Shown here: positions 48,703 through 61,009 of the stretch, piece after piece
Layout: each line of letters opens with the position of its first letter
Position numbering within the stretch: position 1 is the stretch's first letter
Assembly: GCF_037975245.1 (NCBI RefSeq)
Contig: NC_092572.1
Coordinates: forward strand, 32,709,989-32,773,988
Source: Apostichopus japonicus
Lineage: Eukaryota > Echinodermata > Holothuroidea > Aspidochirotida > Stichopodidae
Direction of reading: 5' to 3'
DNA: 64,000 bases
The notes under the pieces: model-generated
What the model was told of the DNA's origin: nothing
What the model saw: the letters and a program-made list of their open reading frames with translations, nothing else
Database searches by the model: none
Position numbers and translations under genes: made by a program

Positions 48703-48775
<73 letters not shown>
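48655..48775. repeat. TA microsatellite
   Basis: About 120 bp of almost pure TA with a few GTGT interruptions. Confidence 0.95.
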
Positions 48776-48776
<1 letters not shown>

Positions 48777-49018
48777 ATTAGTTGAAGATTGGTTAGCTTG
48801 ATTAAGGGGTAGGTACTGCATGTGTTTGAATTTCAAAACTGTTCGATGCGATTTCCTGGCTTCTGGCAATCAAGATAAATATACACCAAGAAACATTTTT
48901 GTTGTTGTATGAAACGAAAAAAGGGCCTCGATATATTTCGTCGTACCTAAACTTTATTGTACCCAAACTGAATGGCCCCACCGCTCCCTCTGATTGGTTG
49001 AAACATGTATGCTACGTG

Positions 49019-51322
49019 CAGGGGCGTCAATCCGATTTGAGACGTGGGTGGGGGGGGGGACGTAATCGATTCGAGTATTCCGGCCGTAAGTACTACAGTA
49101 TCTAAGCGTACAAAGAAAATTTCAGATGTCAATACCTGCCAGATCGCTGGAAAAAGCACTTGCCAGGCTGGATAGCAGCCATCTAGTTACGTGATATCGG
49201 GTGAAAATTACAAATTCGTCACTCAGGAAATCTGCAATAAAGTTCATGCGACCTTCATTTTTTGTGGATTATGTCTTTTATTAGTGATTCCAATTGACAT
49301 GAACATTAGAACCCAGTGCAAGTTGACAAATGATGCGGCGAACTGGAACCCAAGCCCCATTATGCCCTATGTTTTAGGATAGAATACCCCTCAATTGTTC
49401 GAACCCATGACAACTAACAATCTGTGAATAAATTTTATCGTCAGACTTAGAATAGGTCCTATGTGAGTGGTGGCTGAAGTGATGCAGTGGTTGTTCGTTG
49501 AAGTCCTCACGCAAGTTACCTTGCTAGGATGGATCTGCATTTGGTAATCGGGTGAATTCTGGTCGGAGCGTACTATGTAACCACCGAGTACCCAGGAACT
49601 AAGGCCTGATGATTGAGGAGGGGGTGTAGTGGCTCAAAATCCAACTGGATGGGGTGAAGCCAGAAAATTCCGACTGCTGCTTGTACCCCCACCCCCACCC
49701 TCGCGCTACTCGTCAACGATACGGTCGGTGTCAGTCAGACACCCAATCTTTCGCGACTGCACTTTTGTTCCGAACTTTTTTTCAATACATTTGTACCCAC
49801 TGGCACTCATTTCACAAATATATTAGCCCCCCCCCCCAACCCCAACCAAATATTTTTGTGAAATTTCGGGCAAAATGCTGATGAATTTTCGGGCACCTAC
49901 TGAAAGAAAGATAATTTGCAATGTGTTTTTCATTAGTTAAACTTATATTATTATTACCATTAATATTGTAACGACTTTCAAATAATTCTAACCAATATGG
50001 AAGGGTAGTAAGACGGAAATAATTGTATGTTATTTGCATGCGATGTAAAAACCGATACATGTCTATATGATATGCATTGACCTGTGGAACGCGCGCGTAG
50101 CGCACGAAAAGTTTTGGTTATATATTTTGGGCAAGTCGTTACAACCCCCCCCCCCCTCCCCCAAATCAAATTGGCTCCTATGCCTATGAAGGTAGTTATA
50201 TTAGGCATTTGTTAATTGGAGTATTCAAAATCATACAAAGTTTTGTACAATGGAGTATCAAAATCGCGAGATACAATTTCTCAAAGTGGCAAGGAAAACG
50301 TGGTGAATATAACAGATTAAAGGTAAATTTTGACCGATATTTTTCAATTTTTAGGTCATGCACAAATACAGGAATAAATAAATAGGCCTAGATAAACTAG
50401 AGTGCGACCGTCTGAAATTCCGACTGTCGCACTCCAATTTCCAACTATCGTCGGTTTGACCAAGTTTGGGGTGAGACGATCACACACACCCCTCTAGCGA
50501 CGTCCCTGCGTGTACCCAGTGTTTTCACTGTGTAGTAAACTCCGGTATCACTCAACAACAAGGTAACATGGGATGCGCTGCCACGGAATATGCTCCCTAT
50601 TTCATTTCCCCAATAATAGGGAACGGTCAACGTCTTTGAAACACCAATTACAACTAAACAACCACTATGTACAAGCTTTGGCTCTAGCTATGAAGTGCTG
50701 TGTCTTATGAAGATGACGGAGCGCACTAGTTTTCAACTGGAATCGCCCGAAGATGCGGCGTCTGTAATCCGAGGAACCAACGAACTTAACTCCTCAGGCT
50801 TGAACTGGGCTAGACGTTCGCGGTGAATATAGCACACCATCACATGATTCAGCCTCTGTTGAGTCATGGTGCTCCGTAGCCATGTCTTCAAACGCCTCAA
50901 AGCACTAAAAGATCTCTCGGCTTCCGTCGAACTGGCGGAGGAGACGAGGAGTAACCACAAGAGAGCTTCAACTTCACCAAACATAGCCCGTACCGCTCGA
51001 TTCAGCAACTTGAATATTTGACTATACCCTTCAACCGACAACAACTGAAACTGGCCTCGAAAGAAAGGCAGACTAAGCTTAAATTTGTCGGAGAGCTCAG
51101 GATACCAACTCACGCGATCTGGTGGAATTCTCCATTCAGCAACATTGAGTGATATCAAGTTCGATGATATGAATCCTGAGATGTGTAAGTCCTTACCAAA
51201 AAGAGACGCGACATGACTCTTTTTCCAATGTGTGTGTGAATGGGGGGGGGGGGGGGGACATACTCACCCATCGAAATGTGGGGGGACGTGTCCCCCCGTC
51301 ACCCCCTGGATTGACGCCCGTG
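49019..51322. mobile_element. hAT element with transposase C-terminus, 8-bp TSD
   Basis: The ends CAGGGGCGTCAATCC and, inverted, CACGGGCGTCAATCC are flanked by GCTACGTG at 49011-49018 and 51323-51330. The only transposase part inside is the C-terminus at 50733-51158, so this is an internally deleted derivative. G and C runs lie at both ends. Confidence 0.9.
50733..51158 (-). pseudogene. hAT transposase C-terminal region
   Basis: A 141-residue frame contains SSASSTEAERSFSALRRLKT, then WLRSTMTQQRLNHVMVCYIH. This is the hAT dimerisation domain (ERSFSALRRLKTWLRSTM...RLNxxxxxxIH) complete with its C-terminal helix. The catalytic core is missing upstream. It is intact within this segment, so a recent loss is likely. 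Confidence 0.9.
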
Positions 51323-51468
51323 GCTACGTGTGATCCTCGTAGACTATAGTTTCCGTTCAAACACTAATGTATCACATTACTTTTTCTTGTTGATCTTAAT
51401 GAAAAGATGTCATACGGATACAAGCCAGGTTTATCTATGAATGATTAGCCAAGTTTATTATTTACTAG

Positions 51469-51560
51469 GGCTGTAACGGTTAAACGGTTAACCGGTTAAC
51501 CGACCGAACGGCCGGATAAACGTCCGCCGTACATCGTATAAGTTTAACCGTATTTGTAAT
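51469..51560. mobile_element. Possible repeat end, GGCTGTAACGGTTAAACGG
   Basis: CTAGGGCTGTAACGG followed by repeated GGTTAACCGG words resembles a common transposon end. No matching opposite end was found. Confidence 0.3.
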
Positions 51561-53743
51561 GTCAATTACGCAGTCGCAACGGCGCGTCTTCACATCACTT
51601 TGTTCCTGAAATAAACCGCAACAATTTGCTTGCCGAAAATCACGTAACAATTGCAAACTTTATCACGCATCCATACAAAAGATTTTTAAGATCGGCGGTA
51701 CGACTGAAGGATTACCAAGCGGTAAGTGACCCGTGAAGCGCCTATTGTTACCCCGTTCGAAAACGTGGCGAGTCTGCATCTAATCCTTTCAAATTTATAT
51801 TGTATTTAAGTGGAAACGTTTTCTTTCGTATGAAGTTGACTTCAGTTCAGTGTTCCCTCTACGGTGCGGGATTTCCTTCAACTGACTCAGTAACCCCACA
51901 AAGAAATCATTTGTCTGCTGGAAATCCTCGCATCGTTTTTTTGCATTCGTGATAAGTTTATACTCAATGCACAACGTATTCACTTGATTGTATAGAGAAA
52001 AACACTCTGAAAATCAGAGAAATTACCAATTGTGTACGAAAGGTAAACTGGTACACCTTCAAATATTACGAAAGATCGAGCAAAACACTTTCGAAAAATT
52101 CACGCGAAAATGGCATATCGTGCTACAATGTCATGTAAACAAGGCTCTAGTACACCCATTTATCAATAAAACGTAAGACCACATCTGGTGTTAAGCGGGG
52201 GAAAAAAGTATTTTCTAGAATTTCCAAAAATACGGAGAAAATAATATCCTACCATAGTTAAGTGTATAGCAAATAGCCTAACCACCTCGTCGGTTACGGA
52301 TCTCACGTAACTACAAAAACAACTAATTGTATATTGCGAAGTTTACGTTTTCTACAAGAACATGGAAACAATATTAAGCATTTAGTTCATCATGCCAAGT
52401 GGCCTTAAACATGTGATAACAAGGTTTACTTTCATTATCACGGGGATATTATACCTACTTTTCTTGAACGTCTAAGATAATAATTCGCATAACTTTACCG
52501 ACCCTTTACTGACTGCCCTTATTAATTCTAGACCATGACACGTTCCTTGGCAACATGCCAAGCAGGTGTTAGACAGGGGATGAGCTCACAGTTGTTTGGC
52601 GAGGTACCTTGGAAAATGTAGCCTACTGTAGTATTTAAGTGGGGTTAAACACTGCAGTTGTAAATTGATGTACGTATAGTGCAAGCTATTCATTGTTAGG
52701 CAGTCTAGAAACGGGGCTTTGCCGAACGTTGTTTGTTTCATAATATCGCAAGTTTTGTAAGTTAAACTTTTTAAAGATTGTAAGACAGATGAAAAGCTGT
52801 AGATATTTTAAACGAAGTATAATTTAGCTATAGGCATTTCTCATGCCATTTAAAACCATTATATGTCTTTGAAATATCCATATTATATTGAACAAGAGGA
52901 CCTTTACGCAAGACCCCTTCCATAAATCTATTTTTCGTGGTTCGCATTTCGGGTTTGGAGCTCAGAGAACAGATTAACGTCGTATACGGGCAATATCATA
53001 AATTTTGGTAATTCACTAAAATACTGCATATTATTTGAAATTCCCTTCTGGATGTGCTTCTTTGTGAAGGATATATAAGCGTAGACAAGGGGTCCTTTTG
53101 TTCATGGAAATGCACTTTCTATATGATATATCCTTATAATTAAACCTATCTTTGATAAGAAGATGACGTCCCCTACTGCGAAAAGCACATTGCGGCCGCT
53201 TTGTAGAGTGTAAAACTTTATTTGCTAATGAATTGTGGAAGCCCGCCATCTATTTTTACATGTTCGCTTTATTTACATTGGTATAGCGCCATCGATTTAA
53301 AAACTTTCGCCCCGTTGTGTATGTTTGCAAAATTGTGCGGAGGTCCTGGATCAGTTCTTTTCTGTTAGGTGTTGCAACTTCTGATAGTTGGCCAAGGGAC
53401 AGGTATCTTCCCACCCGAAATTAATTAAGAAAAGAACTTTCTCAAAAGAGGAAGAAGGATCAGTATAGGGCCTTATTGCTTGCTACGCATGTTGCAATTA
53501 ACTGCAAGCTTTGTGGAGAATTAAGGTCCTTAAAGGTCGGTATAGCCAGTATGTGGCCCTAAAGTTATAGGACGCTAAAATTGCTAGAAGTTTTCAAAAA
53601 GTACTTTCCTTCAGGTCTTTACTCTCCAGATTGTTCTCAACATTTTTAAGGAACACTCAAGATAACTGAAAATCCGAGTGAGGAAAATTTCCTTGAAGGT
53701 TGACATTAAAACATTTTTGACCAAACGTGACCGGCATATTTGA
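51561..53743. other. Intron sequence, nothing supported
   Basis: No coding, RNA or repeat signal that I can support. Confidence 0.5.
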
Positions 53744-53943
53744 ATGATATAATACAATATCTTTCTTACCCGCCCGTTTCCTACTTTCTTAGCGATGTTT
53801 TCCTTGCTGTTTTTGCTCAGTTTTTTGCTTACTTTTATTGAAAGAATGGCCTCAAATCGTATGAAATTTATTGGCCTCAAATATGTTATATATACATAGA
53901 AAGTAGGAAACGGGCGGGTAAGAAAGATATTGTATTATATCAT
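53744..53943. repeat. Perfect 46-bp inverted repeat
   Basis: Arms 53744-53789 and 53898-53943 match exactly around a 108-bp spacer. The arms contain TTTCTTACCCGCCCGTTTCC. No target duplication is evident. Confidence 0.95.
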
Positions 53944-53994
53944 AAATATTTCATCGATCCTTTCTATGTGGTGTTACTTTTCAGCATATAATGT

Positions 53995-55100
53995 ACGCCC
54001 GTGATCTGGGCGCTCGACGACAGCCCGTCTTACGGGTCAATCGCCTATTATATACTGTATATATGTCATATGAATTAATACACTCAATCGTGTAAACATG
54101 TATCTCCATATCCTATAGCTCGTGTTTAGAGCGAAAATTCTCTCAACATACTCGATCCGTTAGTGTAATTGTTTGCTTATTTATTGATAGTTGTTTACAA
54201 TTTATTCTGAATTGGAAGGGAGGGGGGGGGGGGGGAGGCTTCGATCAGGTTCTGTAAATTTTTCCTGTTAATTCTTTTTTTACGTTCTTTCTTAATTTGC
54301 ACGGGGAGGAGTTCAGTCTGAGAATATAATACACATAATCACCAGCGGCTATATGCCAATTAGTTTCTGAGAAACCTAATCACCCGTGATCCGGGTGCTT
54401 GACGAAAGCCCGTCTTACGGGCCAATCGCTTATACTGTATGTCATATGAATTAATACACGCAATCGTGTAGGCTAAACATGTATATCTCCACATAACTCG
54501 TGTTTAGAGCGGAGATTGATTCAACATACTCGATCCGTTTAATTGTTTGCTTATTTATCGATAGTTGTTTACAATTTATTCTGAATTGGGGGGGGGGGGG
54601 GGAGTGGCTTTAGCTTCTGTACATTTTTTCTGTTAAGGTTCTTTCTTTTTTTAAGTTAAGCCTGAGAATATAATAAACATAATCACCAGCGGCTCTGTCT
54701 AGTGTCTGAGTAACCTAATTAAGCTATCGATTCTCACTGATCCACAGTTGTTTTATTGTTTGTTTTGTAATTTTAATAACTAATAAATCACTGCATAATG
54801 TTCACCCGTGATCCGGGCGCTTGACGAATCGCTTATTATACTGTAGGCCTAGGCCTATGTCCTATGAATTGATACACTCAATCGTGTAAACAGCTATAGT
54901 ATATACTCCATATCCCAGATCTCGTGTTTAGAGCGAAATTCCTCTCAACATGTTCGCAAATATACTCGATCCGTTAGTTAATTGTTTAGTTGTTTAATTG
55001 TTTATTTCCTTATTTATTTGTTTATTATTTGGTACTGTGGGAGGGTGCTTCAGCTTCCGATATTTTCTTGTTTTTATAATGGACACATTCTCCAGCGGCT
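53995..55100. repeat. Three tandem copies of a ~400-bp unit
   Basis: Units start at about 53995, 54381 and 54803 with CCCGTGATCCGGGCGCTTGA. Each carries AATCGTGTA, CTCGATCCGTT, a G tract or remnant, and CACCAGCGGCT. The third is shortened. Confidence 0.85.
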
Positions 55101-55216
55101 ATATGCATATTGTCTGACAACATTCTCCGTTACCATGGATACGGCTTGTAAACTTGACCTAATATTGTACTTTTTTGCCTTGTATATAATAGAGTTCATC
55201 GTACGCAGTTGTCCAG

Positions 55217-55994
55217 GTTTACCGGTGGAATTCGTTGTGTGCTGCGCGATATGACGTTGGATTCTACCAAAGTTGCTGTTAGCGGTAACAACGAAGAAAC
55301 AAGGACATCATTCATAGACCTGTTTGCATTAAATATTCCTGATTCTTCGTCGCCATTTATAACTCGGTTTTATTCTAAAGAATTTAAGGATCCTTCAAGA
55401 TGGCCGCCTCGTTATGTTTCATTCTTGGATGATTCTCGTATAGTCACTGTGTGTGGTGATCAGTTGGATGTCTTCAATATCAAGACAGACGACATACCCA
55501 CACACAGTGATCAGTTACGCGATGGAGAAGCCGAGTGTATGACTATCAGAGAGGCAGAGATATTTATTGGTTTGTCTTCTAACGAGGTGATTGTGTTTGA
55601 TTTTAGTTTAAATAAAATCAAGACAATCACCTTGGAAGGATTAGTAGGTGATCATCCTAAAGATATAACAGTTTATGGAGATAATCTGTTTATATCTACA
55701 GACAAGGGTAGAGCCATTAGATACAACATGGAGGGAGTGATGTTACATGAATACAACACATCAGGCTACTTACGTGCACACAGTATCACTGTAAGCAGTG
55801 AGTTTGGTCTGTTGTTTGTATCATGTTTGTCTCTCCCTGCTGATGTTGTTGTTGTTTTCTCTCTCTCTGAGAATCATACATTGTTTACTTTCCGAGTTAT
55901 TGATGAGTGGTCGTTTCCTAGAATCAGGATAAACGATGTAAACAGGTTTATGTTTACAACAACAATACGAGGAATACTGGAAGTATACAGCACA
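55217..55994 (+). CDS. Beta-propeller-like exon (NHL/WD-type)
   Basis: A 778-nt open exon lies between AG acceptors (cgtacgcag at 55208, gtccag at 55216) and donor ACA|gtaagt. It encodes 259 residues with repeated blade-like blocks: YVSFLDDSRIVTVCGDQLDV, EIFIGLSSNEVIVFDFSLNK, DITVYGDNLFISTDKGRAIR and RFMFTTTIRGILEVYST. The hydrophobic/DG pattern and IxVFDxxxxxIxTI motifs suggest a beta-propeller of six or seven blades, as in NHL or TRIM-type proteins. The exact family is not recognised. The gene continues past the donor, but no later exon is seen. Confidence 0.75.
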
Positions 55995-56109
55995 GTAAGT
56001 ACAGTAGGATAGTGTAAAAAAGTAAACATAGAAATTTTATTTTACATCTAGAATAATGAAAATAGGCTAGAAAAACTACCAAGTTAGGTATCAGTGACTG
56101 CGAACATTT

Positions 56110-58290
56110 CTGTAGATTACGTTTATTTGTACTGTTTTTGCGAGTCTTGGAAATAATATGAAATTTGGGACTAAAATTTTAATAGGATTGAAGCAGCAAA
56201 ACCTCTCATAGCAACACATACATACAGTACAGTGTAAATGAATTCCAAAATCCTCTGAAATTTCTTGCATTATAAAAAACTGTGTAGACCTCCAATAGAA
56301 ACATATTTGGGTTCGGTGCATACGAACATCTCCTAAGAGCACACTTATTGCTATTTTGTGGCAATATCAATAAATTTAGAGAAAAAATGAGAAGAAAGTG
56401 TTAATAGGATTGAAGAAGCAAAGCCTCTCATAGCAACACATACATACAGTACAGGGCAAATAATTTTCAAAATCTGAAGTTTCTTGCATTATAAAAAACA
56501 ATGTAAGACCTCCAATAGAAACATATTTGGGTTCGGTGCATACGAACATCTCCTAAGAGCACACTTATTGCTGTTTTAAAGCAATATGAATGAAATTAGA
56601 GCAAAAATGAGAAGAAAATTTTAATAGGATTGAAAACTTAGCAAACCCTCTCATAGCAATTACATACATACAGTACATGGCGAATAAGTTTCAAAATCCT
56701 CTGAAATTTCTTGCATTATAAAAAACTGTGTAGACCTCCGATAGAAACATATTTGGGTTGGGTGAATACGAACATCTCCTAAGAGCACACTTTTTGCTAT
56801 TTTAAGGCAATATGAATGAATTTAGAGCAAAAATGAGAAGAAAATTTTAATAGGATTGAAGTAGCAAAACCTCTCATAGCAACACATACATACAGTACAG
56901 GGCTAATAAATTCCAAAATCGTCTGAAATTTCTTGCATTATAAAAATCTGTGTAGACCTCCAATAGAAACATATTTGGGTTCGGTGCATACGAACATCTC
57001 CTAAGAGCACACTTATTGCTATTTTAAGGCAATATGAATGAATTTAGAGCAAAAATGAGAAGAAAATTTGAATAGGATTGAAGTAGCAAAACCCCTCATA
57101 GCAACACATACATACAGTACAGGGCGAATAATTTTCAAAATCCTCTGAAATTTCTTGCAATATAAAAAATTGTGTAGACCTCCAATAGAAACATATTTGG
57201 GTCCGGTGCATACGAACATCTTCTAAGAGCACACTTATTGCTATTTTAAGGCAATATGAATGAATTTAGAGCAAAAATGAGAAGAAAATTTGAATAGGAT
57301 TGAAGTAGCAAAACCCCTCATAGCAACACATACATACAGTACAGGGCGAATAATTTTCAAAATCCTCTGAAATTTCTTGCAATATAAAAAATTGTGTAGA
57401 CCTAGAATAAAAACATATTTGGGTCCGGTGCATACGAACATCTTCTAAGAGCACACTTATTGCTGTTTTAAGGCAATATGAATGAATTTAGAGCAAAAAT
57501 GAGAAGAAAATTTTAATAGGATTGAAGAAGCAACACTTCTCAAAGCAATTACATACATACAGCACAGGGTGAATAAATTCCAAAAATCCTCTGAAATTAC
57601 TTGCATTATAAAAAACTGTGTAGACCTCCAATAGAAGCATAATTGAGCTGACTGCATACAAACATCTCCTAAGAGCACACTTATTGCTATATTAAGGCAA
57701 TATGAATGAATTAAGTGCAAAAATGAGAAGAAAATTTTAATAGGATTGAAGTAGCAAAGCCTCTCATAGCAACACATACATACAGTACAGGGCAAATAAT
57801 TTTCAAAATCCTCTGAAATTTCTTGCATTAAAAAAACTGTGTAGACCTCCAATAGAAACATATTTGGATTCGGTGCATACGAACATCTCCTAAGAGGACA
57901 CATATTGCTATTTTGTGGCAATAGGAATGAATTTAAAGCAAAAAAGAGAAGAAAAATTGTGTAGGATTAAAAACTTTTCATTGCAACACATACATATAGT
58001 ACAGGGCGAATAATTTTCAAAATCCTCTGAAATTTCTTGCATTATAAAAACTGTGTAGACCTCCAATAGAAACATATTTGGATTCGGTGCATACGAACAT
58101 CTTCTAAGAGCACACTTATTGCTATTTTGTGGCAATATGAATAAATTTAGGGAAAAATGAGAAGAAAATTGTTAATAGGATTGAAGTAGCAAAACCTCTC
58201 ATAGCAACACATACATACAGTACAGGGCGAATAAATGCCAAAATCCTCTGAAATTTCTTTCATTATATAAACTGTGTGGACCCTTAATGC
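56110..58290. repeat. 222-bp tandem satellite, ~10 units
   Basis: Units repeat every 220-226 bp with landmarks AAACATATTTGGGTTCGG, ACATACATACAGTACAGGGC and TTAATAGGATTGAAG. The array lies just 3' of the propeller exon, within its intron. Frames of 60-150 residues on the minus strand arise because 222 is a multiple of three; they are not genes. Confidence 0.95.
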
Positions 58291-60323
58291 AGTATTGATA
58301 CTAGGAATTAAAAAGTCTTGAAAACTCGCTCAGAAAAACTTATGTCCCTGCAGTCCATGAAAACATGCCCTTTAAAATACCCGTACATGAAGACACAATA
58401 CTTAGCTATAATGACTCCTGACAAGACATTGGCTTGTGCCCAACAGAAGCCCATATTTAAAGATCAAGAAAGAAAAATTAAATTTATGATGAATTTTGTA
58501 GCTAATTAACAGCAACAAATGACTGCCAAGTTCGGGAGCGGGAAATTTTTCAGTAAACTCTAACGGGGAAATCCCTCATCTACAGTAGTAATAATAACAA
58601 CAACAAGTAGCACTCTAACCACTTCGGCCCATTTGCAACTTCTGGCTGAGACAACAGGTTGCCATGGCAACAAACACCTTTGTTTAGGCTGCATGTACCT
58701 AAGCAACCCCTTGGACCAAAAGTAGGCTACAATTAAAGCAGAGACTATATCATATAGAATATCAGCTTTATCTGGTCTGATGGAATCTGCACCAATTAGG
58801 AGTGACTATTAGGGCTGCTAATACTTGCTAACATTCTAACAAAACCTTAATAGAGCCTCAGTCCTATCTACTAAAATATATTGCTACAGATCTTTCAACC
58901 CAAAAGTTGATGGAAAGTTCAGCAAATCCTGTCACCATGGCAACTAGTAAAAGTGTAGCATTGCATCATGGGATCTAAACATAGCTCGAATAGCGACACT
59001 TATACCAACTGAAAAATAAATGTGAGTGCATTAGAGGGACGGGTAATGCTCGACATAATCACAGCAATACATAATAAAACTAATAAATATCCCAATGTGG
59101 GTTCTCGTTGGACCAATAACCTGAAGCACTTTCAATTCTCTCACATTAATTCAATGTAGGTTAGGACTTAACCATACACACATTATGGCTGAGGGAATAT
59201 AAGTGCCATAATCAACCCTGTAAACAGCTATTAAACAATGTTCGGTTAAAATGAAACAGAATTTACACACATTACAATAGTAATTACTGTACCTGTAGAC
59301 TCACTATAGCTGTTACTGGTATTAAGTCCTAAATAATAAATACATTCTTTGTGCATTCTGCCATCATAGGAGATCAATATACTAATTAATTCAAAATTAC
59401 ACTTAATAAGGGCTGGTTCTCTGTGTGCACATTGCTATCACAGAACTAACCTGCATAGTGCATACATTCACAGTTAATATACAAAAGGTATGCACAATGA
59501 AACTGACTAGGCTCCTGAGGGGTTTGGGGCAAAGTTAAAAGATGAACTCTTTACCTGTATTGAAATTAATGTAACTAATTTCTAACAGTCTTCTAGCTTG
59601 TCTCTACTGCAGATTCATGACAGCTTGGAGTGTCTTGATGAATGTTAGAGTTGCTTGCAAACATTAGTGTTTTTTAGAAATTTAAATCAAAGAAGCTTTG
59701 AAAGAAATTATTTTTCCCACCCTACTAGACAAGATTTTACTTAAACCAAGCTACACTGTAGCCAGGAAAATTAAAATTGCTGAAAGTAAAGTAGGGTTTA
59801 GATGGAAATTTCCCTGTGAAGTTGCAAGTTAGCAACCTTTTGGAGAGCTAAAACTTTCCAGAGATCCCTAACTAGTTCTTCTTCATAATATGTTCACTGT
59901 TGTTCAGATATTTGTTATTTGTGAGATTTTTTGAATCACTTTTAACTTTCCAGCAGAGGAGAGAGGCCTTTGTGACGTCATTGCGTTGTATTCACAGCCG
60001 TACGCAAATTCTGTACACATTCCTGTGTTTTGTATCAAGGCCAAGCTGAGAGAGAGAGATATGATTGAGTGTGACCAAATATGAATGGATGTCAAACTTA
60101 GCAGGTGGATGTCATGTAGAAATGAATCACATTGTTTTGGTTCCTTGCTTTAGCAAAAGGATCCTATACATGTACTGTAGTCAACGTGTGTGTGTGTGTC
60201 TGTAACACTTGCTTGGGTACACTGTAACTCAACAAGGACAAGTTGAACATAACTCAAAATTGGTATTTAGATCCGCCATAGTGAGAAGGTAGGCCTTTTG
60301 TTTTTCGGTACCTGTAAATGTCA
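58291..60323. other. No supported gene
   Basis: AT-rich sequence following the satellite. No further propeller exon was found. A short TG repeat lies at about 60187-60198. Confidence 0.5.
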
Positions 60324-60331
60324 GTTAGGGC

Positions 60332-60968
60332 CAAGGGCGGCGGAAACACTTTTAATCTGGGGGGGCACCGACATCAAAGGGCACTTTGCAGAAATTCGAT
60401 TGGACTGATGCAGCCTTATATTTAGTACCCTTTATTACTCTCATTGTATTATCTTATTTGCGCCCCCTCCCCCCCCCCCCCCCCCCAAGGAAAATATGCA
60501 TACTAGCACTGCAATATCCAATGTACAAATTGGGAAACAAGGAACAATTAGTTTTCTTTTGAGAAAATTAGGTGAAATCATGCTAGTTGCTAATGTTAGA
60601 ACCTTCTGAATTAGAGTTTATTTCTCGTTTATATCTTAACAAATTTTTCCATTTGAAATAGCTTTAATTTGACCCAAAGAAGTACATTAAAAGTCAGGGG
60701 CGTAGCCAGGATTGCAAAGTTGTATGCACGACTATCTGAGCGGAGCGCCACCATTGGTTGGCGCGGAGCGTACAAGGAAATGTTTGGTTTTACAAACCCC
60801 TCAGATGGCCGGAAACGGCCCTTCCCGAGTGTTCATTCTGGTTCCCTTGCCTCTTGCTACTGTAACTTGAGACACCTCAATTTTTATGTAGCAAAAGGGC
60901 ACATTTTTAACCTGAGGAAAAGTGGGGGGGCACGTACCCCCTGTGCCCCCCCGGTTCTACCGCCCTTG
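60332..60968. mobile_element. hAT-type element, CAAGGGCGG ends, 8-bp TSD
   Basis: CAAGGGCGGCGGAA and, inverted, CAAGGGCGGTAGAA are flanked by GTTAGGGC at 60324-60331 and 60969-60976. The body is the inverse of much of 485-1936 and contains CAGGGGCGTAGCCAGG at 60695 and a GAGCGGAGCGCCAC core. Confidence 0.88.
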
Positions 60969-61009
60969 GTTAGGGCAGAAAAACAAAAATAATAAACAAA
61001 GCAATAACT

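Noticed and set aside
56091-58135. Several minus-strand frames of 62-154 residues
   Set aside because: They are the same frame repeated in each 222-bp satellite unit and have no independent coding signal.
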